Below, in pieces: positions 24,260-35,105 of a DNA stretch of 64,000 nt. Within the stretch, counting starts at the first letter, position 1. Each line of letters starts with the position of its first letter. Location: the NCBI GenBank assembly GCA_020064725.1, contig JAGTWJ010000010.1:868001-932000 (forward strand). Direction: 5' to 3'. The position numbers and the translations under genes were made by a program. This DNA comes from Drechslerella dactyloides. Lineage: Eukaryota > Ascomycota > Orbiliomycetes > Orbiliales > Orbiliaceae. The notes beneath the pieces are model-generated. The model was not told where the DNA came from, made no database searches, and worked only from the letters and a program-made list of their open reading frames with translations.

Positions 24260-25773
24260 TCACATCGGCAAGCTACTCGACAGCCCGGCCCCCTTCTTAT
24301 CCAACTGCAGCCGTTTGCGCGTCTGCTCCTGAATTATCCGCCTCAGCTTCTCCTCCGCCGTCTCCCCGCTCTCGCTGCCGGCAACGCTACTCGCAACACT
24401 GGCATTACTCGATCGCCGCCACGGCCCGCCGCCGCCCCATAGTAGATTCTTAAAGCTGAAGCTGCTGCGGGTACTCTGCCCCGCATTCGACTGTACCGAC
24501 AGACTGTCCCTTTCTCGCGTGGGTATGTTCGTTACGATATGTGCTGATTGTCGGCGCAGATGGTACGGCGACGGCGAGGTTACCTGCGGTATCGCGATTT
24601 CGCGGGCGGCAGACGACGGCGCGGACGGGTGGACGGTGCGCAGGAGTAGTGCTGGCGGCGAAGAGAGTCGGCGCTCCTCCGGCGACATGGGCGGGCCGTT
24701 CGGACTGAGGTATGGCAGCGTCGCGGAGCCCTGTCGCCGGCGCAGCAGCCAGCTGCCCGTCCCACTGCCACTGCCACTCGCGCCGGCGGTGCTAGCGGAG
24801 TCCGGCACGGTGGGCTGCCCGGACAATTGGTTAGTCGCGCCGGTCATGCGTGGCGATAGCGGCGAAGGTACCGACACGCCGACGCCAGACGACGGCTGCA
24901 GCGGTGACAGCCGCCGGTTGGCGCCCGCGTTGATACCCTCCGCCGCGTTCTTCGCAGCGAGCAGCGAGTGGGTGTATGGGAAATGCCGCTTGTGCGGAGA
25001 ATCGACAGTTCCCAGTCGATCCTGCGGCGGCAGCATCTCATCGATAGCTTCGAGCGTCGCTATGATATTCTCGATGGTGGAATACGCGCCCTCGGCGGTC
25101 TGCGCGAGCTCCTCGACGGCGACGCCGTTGCGGAACGTGGACTCGGACTTGAGGCGGTCGGAGCGGGTGGTCGTCGCCTTGAGGACCTGCGAGGACAGGC
25201 GGTCGGCGGTGAGAATTTGCGATTCGATATCCTTTTGGCACTGCACGAGGATTTCGGTTTCGTGGGTGAGGTTGCAGCGGTAGCCCGAGGACAGCTGCGT
25301 GATCGTCTCGAGCGTGCGAGTTACTACATTCCGAGTTAGTTTACGCGTATGATAGAGTTGTGTGGGAATGATGATAGCGTACCCTTCGGGTCGATGGCTT
25401 TGAGGATCCCGTTGAAGGAGAAGGCATCGATAGGCGGCAGCTCGACCCGCTCCGTCTCGTCGACCTCCGGTATGGCAGTCGCAAGCGCGCTTTCCGGTCG
25501 CGGAGAGTATGCTTTCACGAGCACCGGCTGGCTGACGGGGGCGCCACGCTTCGAGCTCGCCTTGGACGACCGACGGGTGCGTCGCGCAGGGTTCGCGGAC
25601 GCCTGACTGCGGGGTCGTCGTTCGCTGGCGACGCGAAGGGAGTCCTCCGATCCGTTGGACCAGAAGGAGATGATTGTCGCGAGCTTGTTCGCGGGCGGGA
25701 GAGAGTGACGGCGGCGCTGGGAGCCGTGGTCGTCGGGGGTGTCGCGACGCGGGGGTGGGCCGGTACTACTCAT
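24260..25773 (-). CDS. Conserved fungal coiled-coil protein of unknown function
   Basis: Exons 25773-25383 and 25323-24260 (59-nt intron, GTACGC..CTAAC..TGTAG) give 484 aa. The N-terminus is basic, Ser/Arg-rich and disordered; residues 20-45 hold LPPANKLATIISFWSNGSED. An FSFNGILKAID motif lies just before the splice. A helical region follows at about 130-250 (VTRTLETITQLSSGYRC, QKDIESQILTADRLSSQVLK, EELAQTAEGAYSTIENIIATLEA). The remainder is a Ser/Pro linker with a final basic helix (AEEKLRRIIQEQTRKRLQL). The small helical core has the look of a BLOC-1/BORC-type subunit, but that is only an impression and I assign no function. Confidence 0.7.
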
Positions 25774-27205
25774 CGCGAGGTCAAGTGCTTAATGATATTT
25801 CCGTAAATGGCGTCCGAAATAGCAAAATAAAAAAAAACCAGCGGCGGTAGGCTTGAAGGAGCTAGCTGGCCCTCCTCTCCACCGAGCGGACGGTAGGGAG
25901 AGGAGTCGGTATATAAGGACGTCGACGGTCTTGTCTATATCGAGGCGGCGACGGTTTGTAAACAATCGAAGAGGGGATAGCGCAGCGTTCGTCCGGCGAT
26001 GGGCATCTCCCTTGATCGCCCGGCCATGCCATCCATCGGTCAGCGGCGTCGCATGCTGTGAAACGCCGGCGTGGAAGCCTGGTTGGTACTTGGGATGTGT
26101 ATGTACTGTGCCGCGGCCAGGTCAGCCGGTGGTACTGTCGACGGGAGGCGATGTTATCTGGGAGCAGGGAGGTGGGGATGCGTCTGGCGCATGGTGAGGT
26201 GGCAGCGCGGGTCGTGTCGATGGCTCGTTTGGGGACGGCGTCATCCCTGATTGGGGGCCGGAGCAGGTGGACGCTGCACGGGAGGCCGTCTCCTTTGTCT
26301 CCTTTGGCTCCATCGACTCCTGGAGGACAAGGGCCCGGAGACCTCCGCGTTCGATGAGGCGGCGATGCTAAATTTATGTCCAGCGAGGGGCCGACCAGGG
26401 AGGTTGTTTGGTGGATCCGAGAAACCTGTCGGCGGCTGTCCAGACGCGTGCGGGGAATAAATTCAATTGGCATGCCCGAAGCGGCAGCCTTGAAGCTCAA
26501 CACCGCGTCCCACAATATCCAACAGCGCGATCATATTCATTATACTTTGGGTAGAATTGCGAGGCCTTCGCAACGCCGTATCTTTGAAATTGTGTGTAGA
26601 ATAACCGCATCAATACAATGCTAGTTGACAAGTCTTTCGAGGTGGCAGTTCATCCGCGCATTCATCCCCCCGAATTATAAGATACTGTAGCATAGTAGTA
26701 AGGTTGATGGGGTGAGAATGAAGGGAAGTGGTGAAGTTGTGGCATGACGTCAAGCATTCGGAGATTCCACCAGCAGCAGTCGTCAGGTCGACTGTAAAAG
26801 GAAATTCTAGAAGGCTGTATTTGTGTCACAGGGCGCAGGATATTCTGCGCCCACAGAAAAATTAATTATTATAACAATCCGTTTCCAGCTCCTTCCGTTC
26901 ATCCTCCACTTCTCTCCTCCCCATCCATCCTCCATTCATTCATCCGTCTCAGTCAATCACCACAGTCAAATAAAGGACGACGTTTGTCTTAGTCACCAAT
27001 TGATGTGCTGGCAACAGTAGAACCTGCCAGCACAGGGTGAAGCATCCTTTCAGACCAGAGGGTCCCCTTCCAAACGGAAGGATACGCACATAAGTTCCCT
27101 CCAGATCCGCGCGAAAAGTGCGCAAAAGCCAGAGTGAATATCGGTCCGTTTATACTCGATGGCAATCGATGTCCGGGCGCTGCGTCGTGCTTGATTTCCG
27201 GAGAC
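25774..27205. other. Gene-poor stretch
   Basis: 1.4 kb without a supportable gene. One 217-codon open frame on the minus strand (26515-25862) is Arg/Ser/Pro-rich and looks non-coding. Marks the start of the first repeat-bearing island. Confidence 0.5.
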
Positions 27206-27213
27206 TATAAAAG
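27206..27213 (+). promoter_or_regulatory. Strong TATA box in the first island
   Basis: TATAAAAG within GGAGACTATAAAAGATAG, followed at about 30 bases by a pyrimidine-rich CT leader. At 27389-27448 there is an intron-like segment (GTAAGT..TACTAAC..TTCTCAG). It may be the promoter and leader of the decayed element downstream. Confidence 0.4.
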
Positions 27214-28860
27214 ATAGCAAGGGACTCTCTCCAGTCTCATCTTCTTCCTCTCACCTTCATCACACCCACGGCTCATTTGCATCCACCACCTCAGGATGCA
27301 GATTGAAAACGCATCCACACATCCACCCATCCATCCTCCTCAACGAGCCTATCATTGAGTTTGGGTATGTACCTCCCCTCTATCCTGTAAGTCAGACTGC
27401 TCTGCCCCACCCGTCTTATCGTCATACTAACTCAGCCTCTTCTCAGGACCAGACGTTCTTACCTCCGGGGAGGAGGCCACCGAGCCCGAGCAATTCTGGC
27501 CAACAACGCTTTAAAGTGCGTCAACATGCTGACGAGCGATCAAATGGCATCGACAGGTAAAATAAAGTCGTGAACTTCCCAACAGAAGACGAGCTGAAGC
27601 TCAAAAGTTTTACCTGGCCTGGCAGCACAAACTGGTCTGGATCTACCTGGCGGATGCCACAAGAAGCTTCCACCCCCTGCTAGACCAGACACAACCGGCC
27701 ACATCTCCAAATCTCGCCGTCATCATCCATAAGATAGATGACGTCGCTTCGCTCGAAGCCCCACTGCGATGTGACCCCTGCGACGTCCCTCCTCCTTGAC
27801 GACAAGATCAGCAAAATGGAAGACTGCCGTCTGATACCAGAACCAGACAAACTTTCGAAGCAAGTTCCCATCTCAAAGCCTGCAGCACCAACCACAGCAG
27901 CAGCGACGATGATAGCAATTCCCATTCGAAGCCACCGGTCCGCACGCCAGGGTGGGTGGCCCCACACCTTTGCGGCATACTATCATCCAAAGATACGATC
28001 GACAAAGCATTTGCGATGCTGAGAACATTTACAATCGACACACGTGCTGCGTGTGAGCCTGTACGTTCCAGAGAAGTCGATTTAGGCGCAGAGGATTCCG
28101 TCGGCGTGGCCCCAACCGTACCCCTCAATACCAGACTCCTACCTCCCACTGGCAAACCTGTCAAGCCAGTATACTCTTCACTTGCTGACCTTCTACCACT
28201 CATTCACTCAATAGATTATATATATCTCGCAACAACATACGATGGCAGCATTCCTGAAAAAATTTAGACCTCGTATCATCATTGAATGTAAGTATGACGG
28301 TACAAGACTACATCCTGACATAGATGAACTGTATGCTTACTGTTTTCTATAGCGATATTGGGTTTACGGGCGTGGCTGCCATCACTTTAAGCATGAATAG
28401 CAGATACAATCAAGCCAATTTCCCACGAAAGATGAGATGAAGCTCCATTTCGAGTTAGAGAGGAAGAATATGAAGGGGCATATTTCAAAATCACTTCGTA
28501 CGAATACGAAAATATCTCCGACCGCCTGGGGAAGATGATCGAGGTATCGGAGAAAGCTCTACAAAATAGAGACCTCGAAACATCGAAGCAAATCGAGGAG
28601 TCTAAGGTTAGACAACCAGACTTCCTCAGAGCACTCGAGAAAAGCCAGGAGAACCTGACAGCCACCATCAAAGAGGTAATGCGGACCGAATTCAAAGCCT
28701 GCTAGGTATGTACTGCTCGAATTCCAAGTTGCAGTTGAAGCCAAACCTCTAATTATTACATAGGAGCAGGCCATATATCCTCGGGACCGCCAGTCAATCA
28801 CATAGCTATCCCGTTATTAATGGTTCTGTCCTCTCCTGCCTCGAAGAATTTCTTTGTTAT
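27214..28860. other. Degenerate stretch, first island
   Basis: No intact gene. Short frames broken by stops, probably decayed element sequence given the integrase relic just after it. No clear LTR pair could be matched by eye. Confidence 0.4.
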
Positions 28861-29100
28861 GAGGGAGTACACTTCTTCAGAACCCAGCCCAAGACCCCAG
28901 AAATGAACGGTCTCGCGGAAGGATGCTTCAAGCACTCACTCGCAAGGGCAAACACAATAATGGCAAACGTGGCATGCCTATATGTTCCGGGGAAATGCGA
29001 TCCTGACAGCGAGCTATCTGCGGAATAGACTCTTATCTGCTACGCACGATTTCAAGTGTTCGCCATATGAAAATATGGGAAGCTGAAGGGTGTCTCTTGC
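28861..29100 (+). pseudogene. Ty1/Copia integrase relic
   Basis: From 28861 one frame reads HFFRTQPKTPEMNGLAE, the end of a Copia integrase core (typically TPxQNGVAER). From 28994, in the next frame, it continues ASYLRNRLLSATHDFKCSPYE, matching the YLxNRxP...TPYE block downstream of the same core. The frameshift near 28990 and a TGA shortly after show the copy is dead. The catalytic His-Cys and Asp parts upstream are not recognisable. Confidence 0.75.
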
Positions 29101-29205
29101 GCAAGCATCGGCACAAGTATTTAAATCGACTGCAAGTTCTTTATTGCGATGGCTGCGCGTACCAGCTTTCAGATCGTGTGGAAGATTCGTTTTGTCACAT
29201 TCATG

Positions 29206-29340
29206 TCATACAAGCTGACCCCGGCAGAGCGAAACTATATGGCGACGGAAAAAGAAGCATTGGCAGTGGTTGACTGGCTTCGCGAGACAACTCCAAGCTA
29301 GCAATCGGAAAGTTTTATCCACCATAAACTCACGACCGAT
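29206..29340 (+). pseudogene. Ty3/Gypsy RNase H relic
   Basis: One frame reads SYKLTPAERNYMATEKEALA, then VVDWLRE. This is the RNase H start of Gypsy-type reverse transcriptases (LTPAExNYxxTExELLAVV). The following frame breaks at a TAG, and a degenerate KLTTDTP-like TDHKPL remnant follows near 29322. It sits only about 100 bases after a Copia integrase fragment, so the island is a mosaic of at least two elements. Confidence 0.75.
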
Positions 29341-31931
29341 ACGCCTCGAGGCTTCGAATGGCTCTGGCAGGAACGAAGATGCTCAAGAAGATATCCGGTT
29401 GGGGCTACTTTCGGATAGAACTGCATAGAAAGTCTTTCAAACTATAAACGAAGATCTTGAACGGTTCGCTCCCCCTTCTCGCGTTCAGGTCCAGATACCG
29501 CTGTGACCATTTCGAGGCACAGCGTCAAGAAGAGGAGGACGAGAGCTGAAGACTTAAACTCGACACCTTTTCTATGACGAAGCCAACGGGCAAGAACCCC
29601 GGACGCTGGGAACACGAACAAAAGACGAGGGAAACCGCCACCATCGACTTCATCAATCGCAGTTTCTATAGGCGACATATATATACACCGGCACACACAC
29701 AAAGTCACCGCTTGAATTCACATCTTATACGTCTGTGCGCTGCTGGCGTATACCCCAGAGGAACCACGTATTAGCCAGGTACTATGTCCAGACCGACTTT
29801 GCAAAAAGGGTCGTGTGGAACGACATCACGGACGGTGTGGCTTCGACTCCAGCTCAGATTCCGGCTCCGACTTGCGATTAATTTTTATACATGGAGAGCA
29901 GCACGTTGGAGTGAAGAGACAACGGGTATCGAATGGCCAGCTCTGCACCTCCGTCGAAGAGTTCTTCAGTCTAGTATCAGCGGCAGCGAAGTTCACGCTT
30001 TGAATGCGGGAAGAACGCTCCTTGAAGTCCAGAACTGCTTCATGCTGGGGAGGCAGGTATTGAGAGCTTCGTTGCATGCAGTATTATTCCCACCGGCCAG
30101 AATCACCTCATCGATATCAAATCATGTCGCTACAGATTCCCAACTGAGCGAAGAGACAGGACCCAATGGATGAGAAGGGCCAAGTCGTCAGATTTTTCCA
30201 CAGAAGTTTAAAGCAAAAGCAACCGGTCTACATGCCTTACCTGCGAGACGCACGACTCGACGCCCACCAGGCGGATGCTGCTAATACGGCCTTGAGCTAC
30301 AACAACACAGCCGTAATTCAGGGTTGCGGTCGACGAATCTATCTCCTCGCCAGTCACAATACATGGACGAGAGCCCAGAAGCTGATTGGTAGAGCTTGCA
30401 TATATGTGCCTTACATACCGCACCGACTGCTATATGCGATGCCCAGAACTGACCTCGGCGAGACTTACTGGTTTGTCCTGAGCAGCAGTATAGGTCCATG
30501 GTTCATGAAATCGTGGCTGAGATTAAATCCTGGGGACCAAGTGGTTAGTATATTGAAGAGTCGAAAAATCAACATGCGACCAAAGGACCTGCCCGCCAGC
30601 AACATGCCCCGCCATAGAACCCACCACAGAATCCTCCGCTGCCTGTTGCGCCTCCATCCTTTCGTCCTGCTGAATGCGTTGTTACCGCGTCGGATGTCAA
30701 GGGTGTGATCAAATTGTCAGGATCGGATGATTACACTCTGTGGACTGTGCAGATACGTGGCATCCAAGGTCCAAACCTGTCGGACACGGTATAGGGTCCG
30801 GACGATATCCAGATCCAGCCAACGGAATCTATCGTCGACTTCGCTAATTAAACATCTCCATGCATGGGACATACTGCAACAAAACGCATTCACAGCCATT
30901 ATCCTGTGCCCTGAACCGCACCAGGCCCAACCAACGATCCAAAGCGAGATGGTAATAGAAGACATCCATCGCACACCTAGAGCCACGCTGCATCAATATA
31001 TATTTGCGTGGGCAAATTTCAAGCGATGGCTTGTGCACGTGGATGAGTTCAACGCCAGACAAAGTCTCGGGACAAGCTCGACAACATTGTTCTGGATATG
31101 AAACCGTACTGCAGACATCAGTCACGGTCTGGTTGTTGCTCTGAGTGTATACTGTGGGTAGCATCAGCCAACCATGAGGGCAAGAGAACGGCGTTTAGGT
31201 TGTTGAGATGGAATATATGCGAGTATCTAGAGCAAAGACGACCCGGGGCAATGAGACCGGGTTTCGTACATGCACATTTCTTCGATGATAATGTCGGTGC
31301 GAATATAGGTGTGAACCTCGCAGGTCATATTCTCGCACGAACAGGACTTCTCCAGGATACCCTTAACGTTGCATATCATTTCATTCGCTACATACCTGTA
31401 TCTACATTTGCTATTATCATTTATGCAAAGCCTTGTCTCGTGAAACCAGGCTTCCGACGGCGAAGCCAAGAGGCCAGATTCATGTAAAATAGCGCCGGAG
31501 ATAATTTTATTGGAAGTGTTCTTTTTAGTTTAGCATCATCCTCATCGCGATACAATCAGGTACCTTGTGAGTTAGCCTCAGCGCAGCACGAGCGTTCCGT
31601 GACACTCGTTCATTATTTGCCTCCGGGTAGGGCGGAAGTCAGGCTTCGCGAGACAAGCAAAGCCTATATTGGCTTGTTTTAAAAGAAAATAGATCATGAG
31701 CAAGAAATCATAAATATGTGATGTGTCTTTTGAGTATTTAGATTGCAGATATGGTCTAATCATATAAATAATACTATTCAATAATTCTATCCGCGGTACA
31801 TATTCTCTAGCTGTAGGTATCTTAACATCAGTGTAAATACAATCCTAACACCGTCTATAGAATAGCAAATCCCGTCCTTTAAATCGCGCCGCATCCATTC
31901 TATAAATAAAACAATAGACTCATATATATCG
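29341..31931. other. Degenerate stretch, first island continued
   Basis: 2.6 kb with no gene I can support. Only short open frames occur, and the base composition resembles the relic region before it. The last 300 bases are AT-rich and form the 3' flank of the gene at 31932. Confidence 0.45.
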
Positions 31932-32939
31932 TTACGAGAAGCAAGTCGCCAAAACGTGCGTGCCGTCACTGTAGGCTACGACACCTGCGACCCTGCCGCT
32001 GTTCTCCTCCTTGATCATCATACCCTGTAAGTCTTGATCAAGCTGCTCGTCGGCCCCCCGGTTGGGTTTAACGATTTTATACACCGTGTGGACGGTTTTG
32101 AAGCGCGGGGCGGGCAGAAGCAGCCGTGACATCCACCCGTCGACGTCGTGCGAGACGGATGGTGATATTTCGTCTGGGGGATTGGCGTTCGCGTCGTTTT
32201 GTGGAGCGGATTGTGGGTCGTGTTGGGTGTCCGGCTGTAGATCTGGGTGGTATAAGAGATAGAGCTCGAGTTTCATCTGGGAGTATGACAACGGTCCGCG
32301 AGCAGTCGTCGTAGCAGTAGTAGTTGAGTCTGTTTCCTTGTCGTTTTTGCAGGCGGTGGGGACCTTCGGTGGTGGGGTGTTGTCGATGTCGTACTGCATG
32401 CCGACGGCGAAGAGGGTAGTTTTCGCGCTGGAGGTTTCGTGATGGATGTGGAAGGGCTGGTGTTTTAGGTCTTCCAGATCGGTTTGCGATAGCGCGTTCG
32501 ATATCTCGGATACCTTTTCGCGCAAGATGTCTGTTGTGGATGCTTGGCTGTCGGAGGTAGCGATATCTTGGGTGGAATTGCGATCCCAGTGGCGCTCCCC
32601 GCTGTGGAGGTATGTTGCCGGCAGCCCGCAGATTTCCGTGGGAAGGGTATCCGGATCGTCGATGGGGGTGTCACCGCCGAATTCGACGATGATGTTGGAG
32701 TTTAGGAAGATGATGCCGAGGAGCGGGTGTTTTGCCTTCGGCACTAGCTGTGTGATTGCGGCGGCGACCTGTCGTGCCCGCTGGCGTGACGGGAAGCTGT
32801 ACGTGGGGAGCGGGGGGCCGTTGTGCAGCAGACCGAGTGCGTATGCCGTCCGCCATGAGCTCTGGCTCTGCTGATATGCAGCGACATCCCACGGCTGTTT
32901 ACCCTCGCCGGCCGGGGCGGAGAGAGTTGAAGTCGCCAT
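31932..32939 (-). CDS. Uncharacterised protein
   Basis: A single exon of 335 aa with ATG at 32939 (GCCATGG-less, ..GGCGACTTC follows). I do not recognise the family. Residues 20-100 look folded (WRTAYALGLLHNGPPLPTYSF, HPLLGIIFLNSNIIVEFGGD). A Gln/Asp/Thr-rich linker comes next. The C-terminus (RFKTVHTVYKIVKPNRG and GRVAGVVAYSDGTHVLATCF) also looks structured. No signal peptide or membrane span. Two well-formed halves separated by a low-complexity linker make it a real gene in my view. It borders the first retroelement island on its 3' side. Confidence 0.7.
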   Translation of the reverse strand: MATSTLSAPAGEGKQPWDVAAYQQSQSSWRTAYALGLLHNGPPLPTYSFPSRQRARQVAAAITQLVPKAKHPLLGIIFLNSNIIVEFGGDTPIDDPDTLPTEICGLPATYLHSGERHWDRNSTQDIATSDSQASTTDILREKVSEISNALSQTDLEDLKHQPFHIHHETSSAKTTLFAVGMQYDIDNTPPPKVPTACKNDKETDSTTTATTTARGPLSYSQMKLELYLLYHPDLQPDTQHDPQSAPQNDANANPPDEISPSVSHDVDGWMSRLLLPAPRFKTVHTVYKIVKPNRGADEQLDQDLQGMMIKEENSGRVAGVVAYSDGTHVLATCFS

Positions 32940-33647
32940 GTAGTAAATGCACGATGGGATGATGATTGGTGGAGCGGGAATAAAAAGAGTTGGAGCTGTT
33001 GGAAAGGCCAAAATGGCGTGCCAAGGCCGCAAACAAGCTCTGCGGGATTGTGGGAAGGGCAGTGGCAGCCTCGACGCCGCCCTTTCCGACGCTTGGCCGT
33101 GGGCATCGCGTGCATATAGCTGGCCTCAAGGGCTGTATTCCGCTCAGCGTGTCCCGCCGCGTAGCCGAGTGTGCATGCATACGTACATTACATGGCGATA
33201 GATAGATGTGTAGATAGATATCCAAGATCCGGGGTAGCCGGCTTGGTGTTCGGGGTATAAATGCTGGCTGGCTGCTGTTCCGTGGTCATGGATGGATGCC
33301 AGCTGCCCCTGGCACTAATAATTGCATGTCCGAGTGACCTTGCTTGCTTCCACATCTCCGCCGCCGACAGCAATCTCACGCACATTACATCACATATTCT
33401 TTACCTACCTACTACATTTATTACCACCGCGGTTGGCTGGCTGTCTGTCTCGCTCCCTCCCGCTGTCGGATTAAAGTCGCCGCCGCCACCTACCTATATC
33501 ACCGCCGCGAAGAGGGCAGGACGGACGAAGATTAAGAACGGAACGGACCCGGACAGGACTTGACTTGACTTCAGACGGAAGAAGGAAGGACAGGACAGGG
33601 AGGTCGCGTGCGAATTCCGCGGCCCCGTCTACCGCAGCATTTCCGCG
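32940..33647. promoter_or_regulatory. Divergent intergenic region
   Basis: 708 bases between two divergent starts. C/T-rich and GATA-like runs (GATAGATAGATGTGTAGATAGATA at about 33198) occur. No gene seen. Confidence 0.5.
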
Positions 33648-34659
33648 ATGGGGCTCCTGCAGCTCATCGTGGACTATGTCGCCCCGATCTTCCTCATCAC
33701 CTCGCCGGTGACCAGCTACGCCGACCAGGTGCGTTTCTCCCTTACCATCGCCATCACCAGACCATGCTAGTCGGTCTACTGTGGGAAGTCGGATAGTTTG
33801 TATGTCGGATGAGAGGCTGATGCGGGTGTGTAGATATGGAGCATACACCGGCAGAAGAGCTCGCTGGGGTTCTCGCTGGACATTCCGCTCATCATGCTCG
33901 TCGCGTCGATATTGCGGATATACTACTGGTTCGGCGTCAGCTTTGAGTTCTCGCTGCTCGTGCAGAGTACGTTGCCACCCTACCATACCACCACTCCCCT
34001 TTGATGGAATACTCGAAATATAGCGGGGATACTGGAATGCTGATGCGTGGAGTTACTAGGCGTGATTATGGTCTTCGTGCAGACCTTGCTGCTCAAGGTC
34101 GCGCTCGACAACCGGCCGAGCAAGACCGCTGAGGCCGGTGTGCCCTTCGCCGGCGTCACGAGCGGCACGCCCGACTTTGAGCGCCCTTACAATTTCTGGC
34201 AGTGGCGGCAGCAGCGGCCGTTCTGGGAGGTACCTTCATCCCCCCACCCTCTCCACAGCCATATCATTCCGAGTACACGCTAATGCAGTGCAGTTCCTCT
34301 TCTACTTCACCTCGACCGTCGGCATCCTCCAGCTCTTCCTGGGATCCAACACGTACTTCGTCTCGCTGCTCGGCTACCTCGCCCTCGGCATCGAAGCCAC
34401 GCTACCGATCCCGCAGGTGCTCGCCAACTACCGCAACCAATCCTGCAAGGGGTTTCGCGTCTCCGTTATCGTCTTTTGGCTCATCGGCGATTGTCTCAAG
34501 GGTGTTTTCTTCAGCTACAGTCAGACGCCCATGGTTTTCAAGCTGTGCGGGTTGTGTCAGTTTGTGTTTGATTTGACGCTTGGGTTTCAGTATTATGCGT
34601 ACGGGGAGCGGGATGTCGCTGCGACTATTGAGATGAAGAAGCGGCGGTCGATGGGGTAG
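33648..34659 (+). CDS. ANY1: PQ-loop membrane protein, Any1/SLC66A2-like
   Basis: Four exons (33648-33728, 33834-33966, 34060-34229, 34294-34659) give 249 aa. The protein has about seven membrane spans and two PQ-loop-type repeats: one around ITSPVTSYADQIWSIHRQKS, with the motif weakly kept, and a second with a clear PIPQVLANYRNQS. The extramembrane DFERPYNFWQWRQQRPFWE and the WLIGDCLKGVFF span match the fungal Any1/Cfs1 (YMR010W) family. That family is linked to phospholipid asymmetry in the Golgi and endosomes in concert with flippases. Intron phases all close the frame exactly. The fourth exon starts at a CAG that follows another CAG five bases earlier. Confidence 0.88.
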
Positions 34660-35105
34660 ACCCTTTTCCTCACCTTGCGTAGCGTGTAGTGCTTGGAGTA
34701 TGCGTGCGCGAAGGGGGGGTGGTCGGCGGAGGAGTATATAGTGCCGGTGGATATATACGGGATAGGTGATATGGGGGACGTAAATGTACTGTATGATATG
34801 CTATGAACGGGTAGGTTACGAACAGTACAAGCGGCGGGCTAGGACGGTACCTGTGAGATTTTCCCTTTTTTTCGGCATTTGATTTTTTCCGTCGACTGTG
34901 TTTGGCGATTTTGGTATCCATATCATATCATGTCAGCGGACGATCGATAGACGACATACTAACGCAGCATATTTTATATCTACGATTACAACCTTTAATA
35001 CGATGACCTTCTTTCCCCGCAGATTTACAGTTGTATATACACTTGTATTCATCTACGCACCGCTATATACACAATACTTATAGTAAGTATGCTACGGCAG
35101 CTGGG
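34660..35105. other. Intergenic between convergent genes
   Basis: 446 AT-rich bases. No gene recognised. Confidence 0.5.

Noticed and set aside
25862..26515. 217-codon minus-strand open frame
   Set aside because: Arg/Ser/Pro-heavy, no motif, overlaps plus-strand frames of similar length in a GC-rich stretch; looks like chance.
27206..31931. Intact LTR retrotransposon with paired LTRs
   Set aside because: Only short relics are recognisable; I could not match two terminal repeats by eye and frames are broken.
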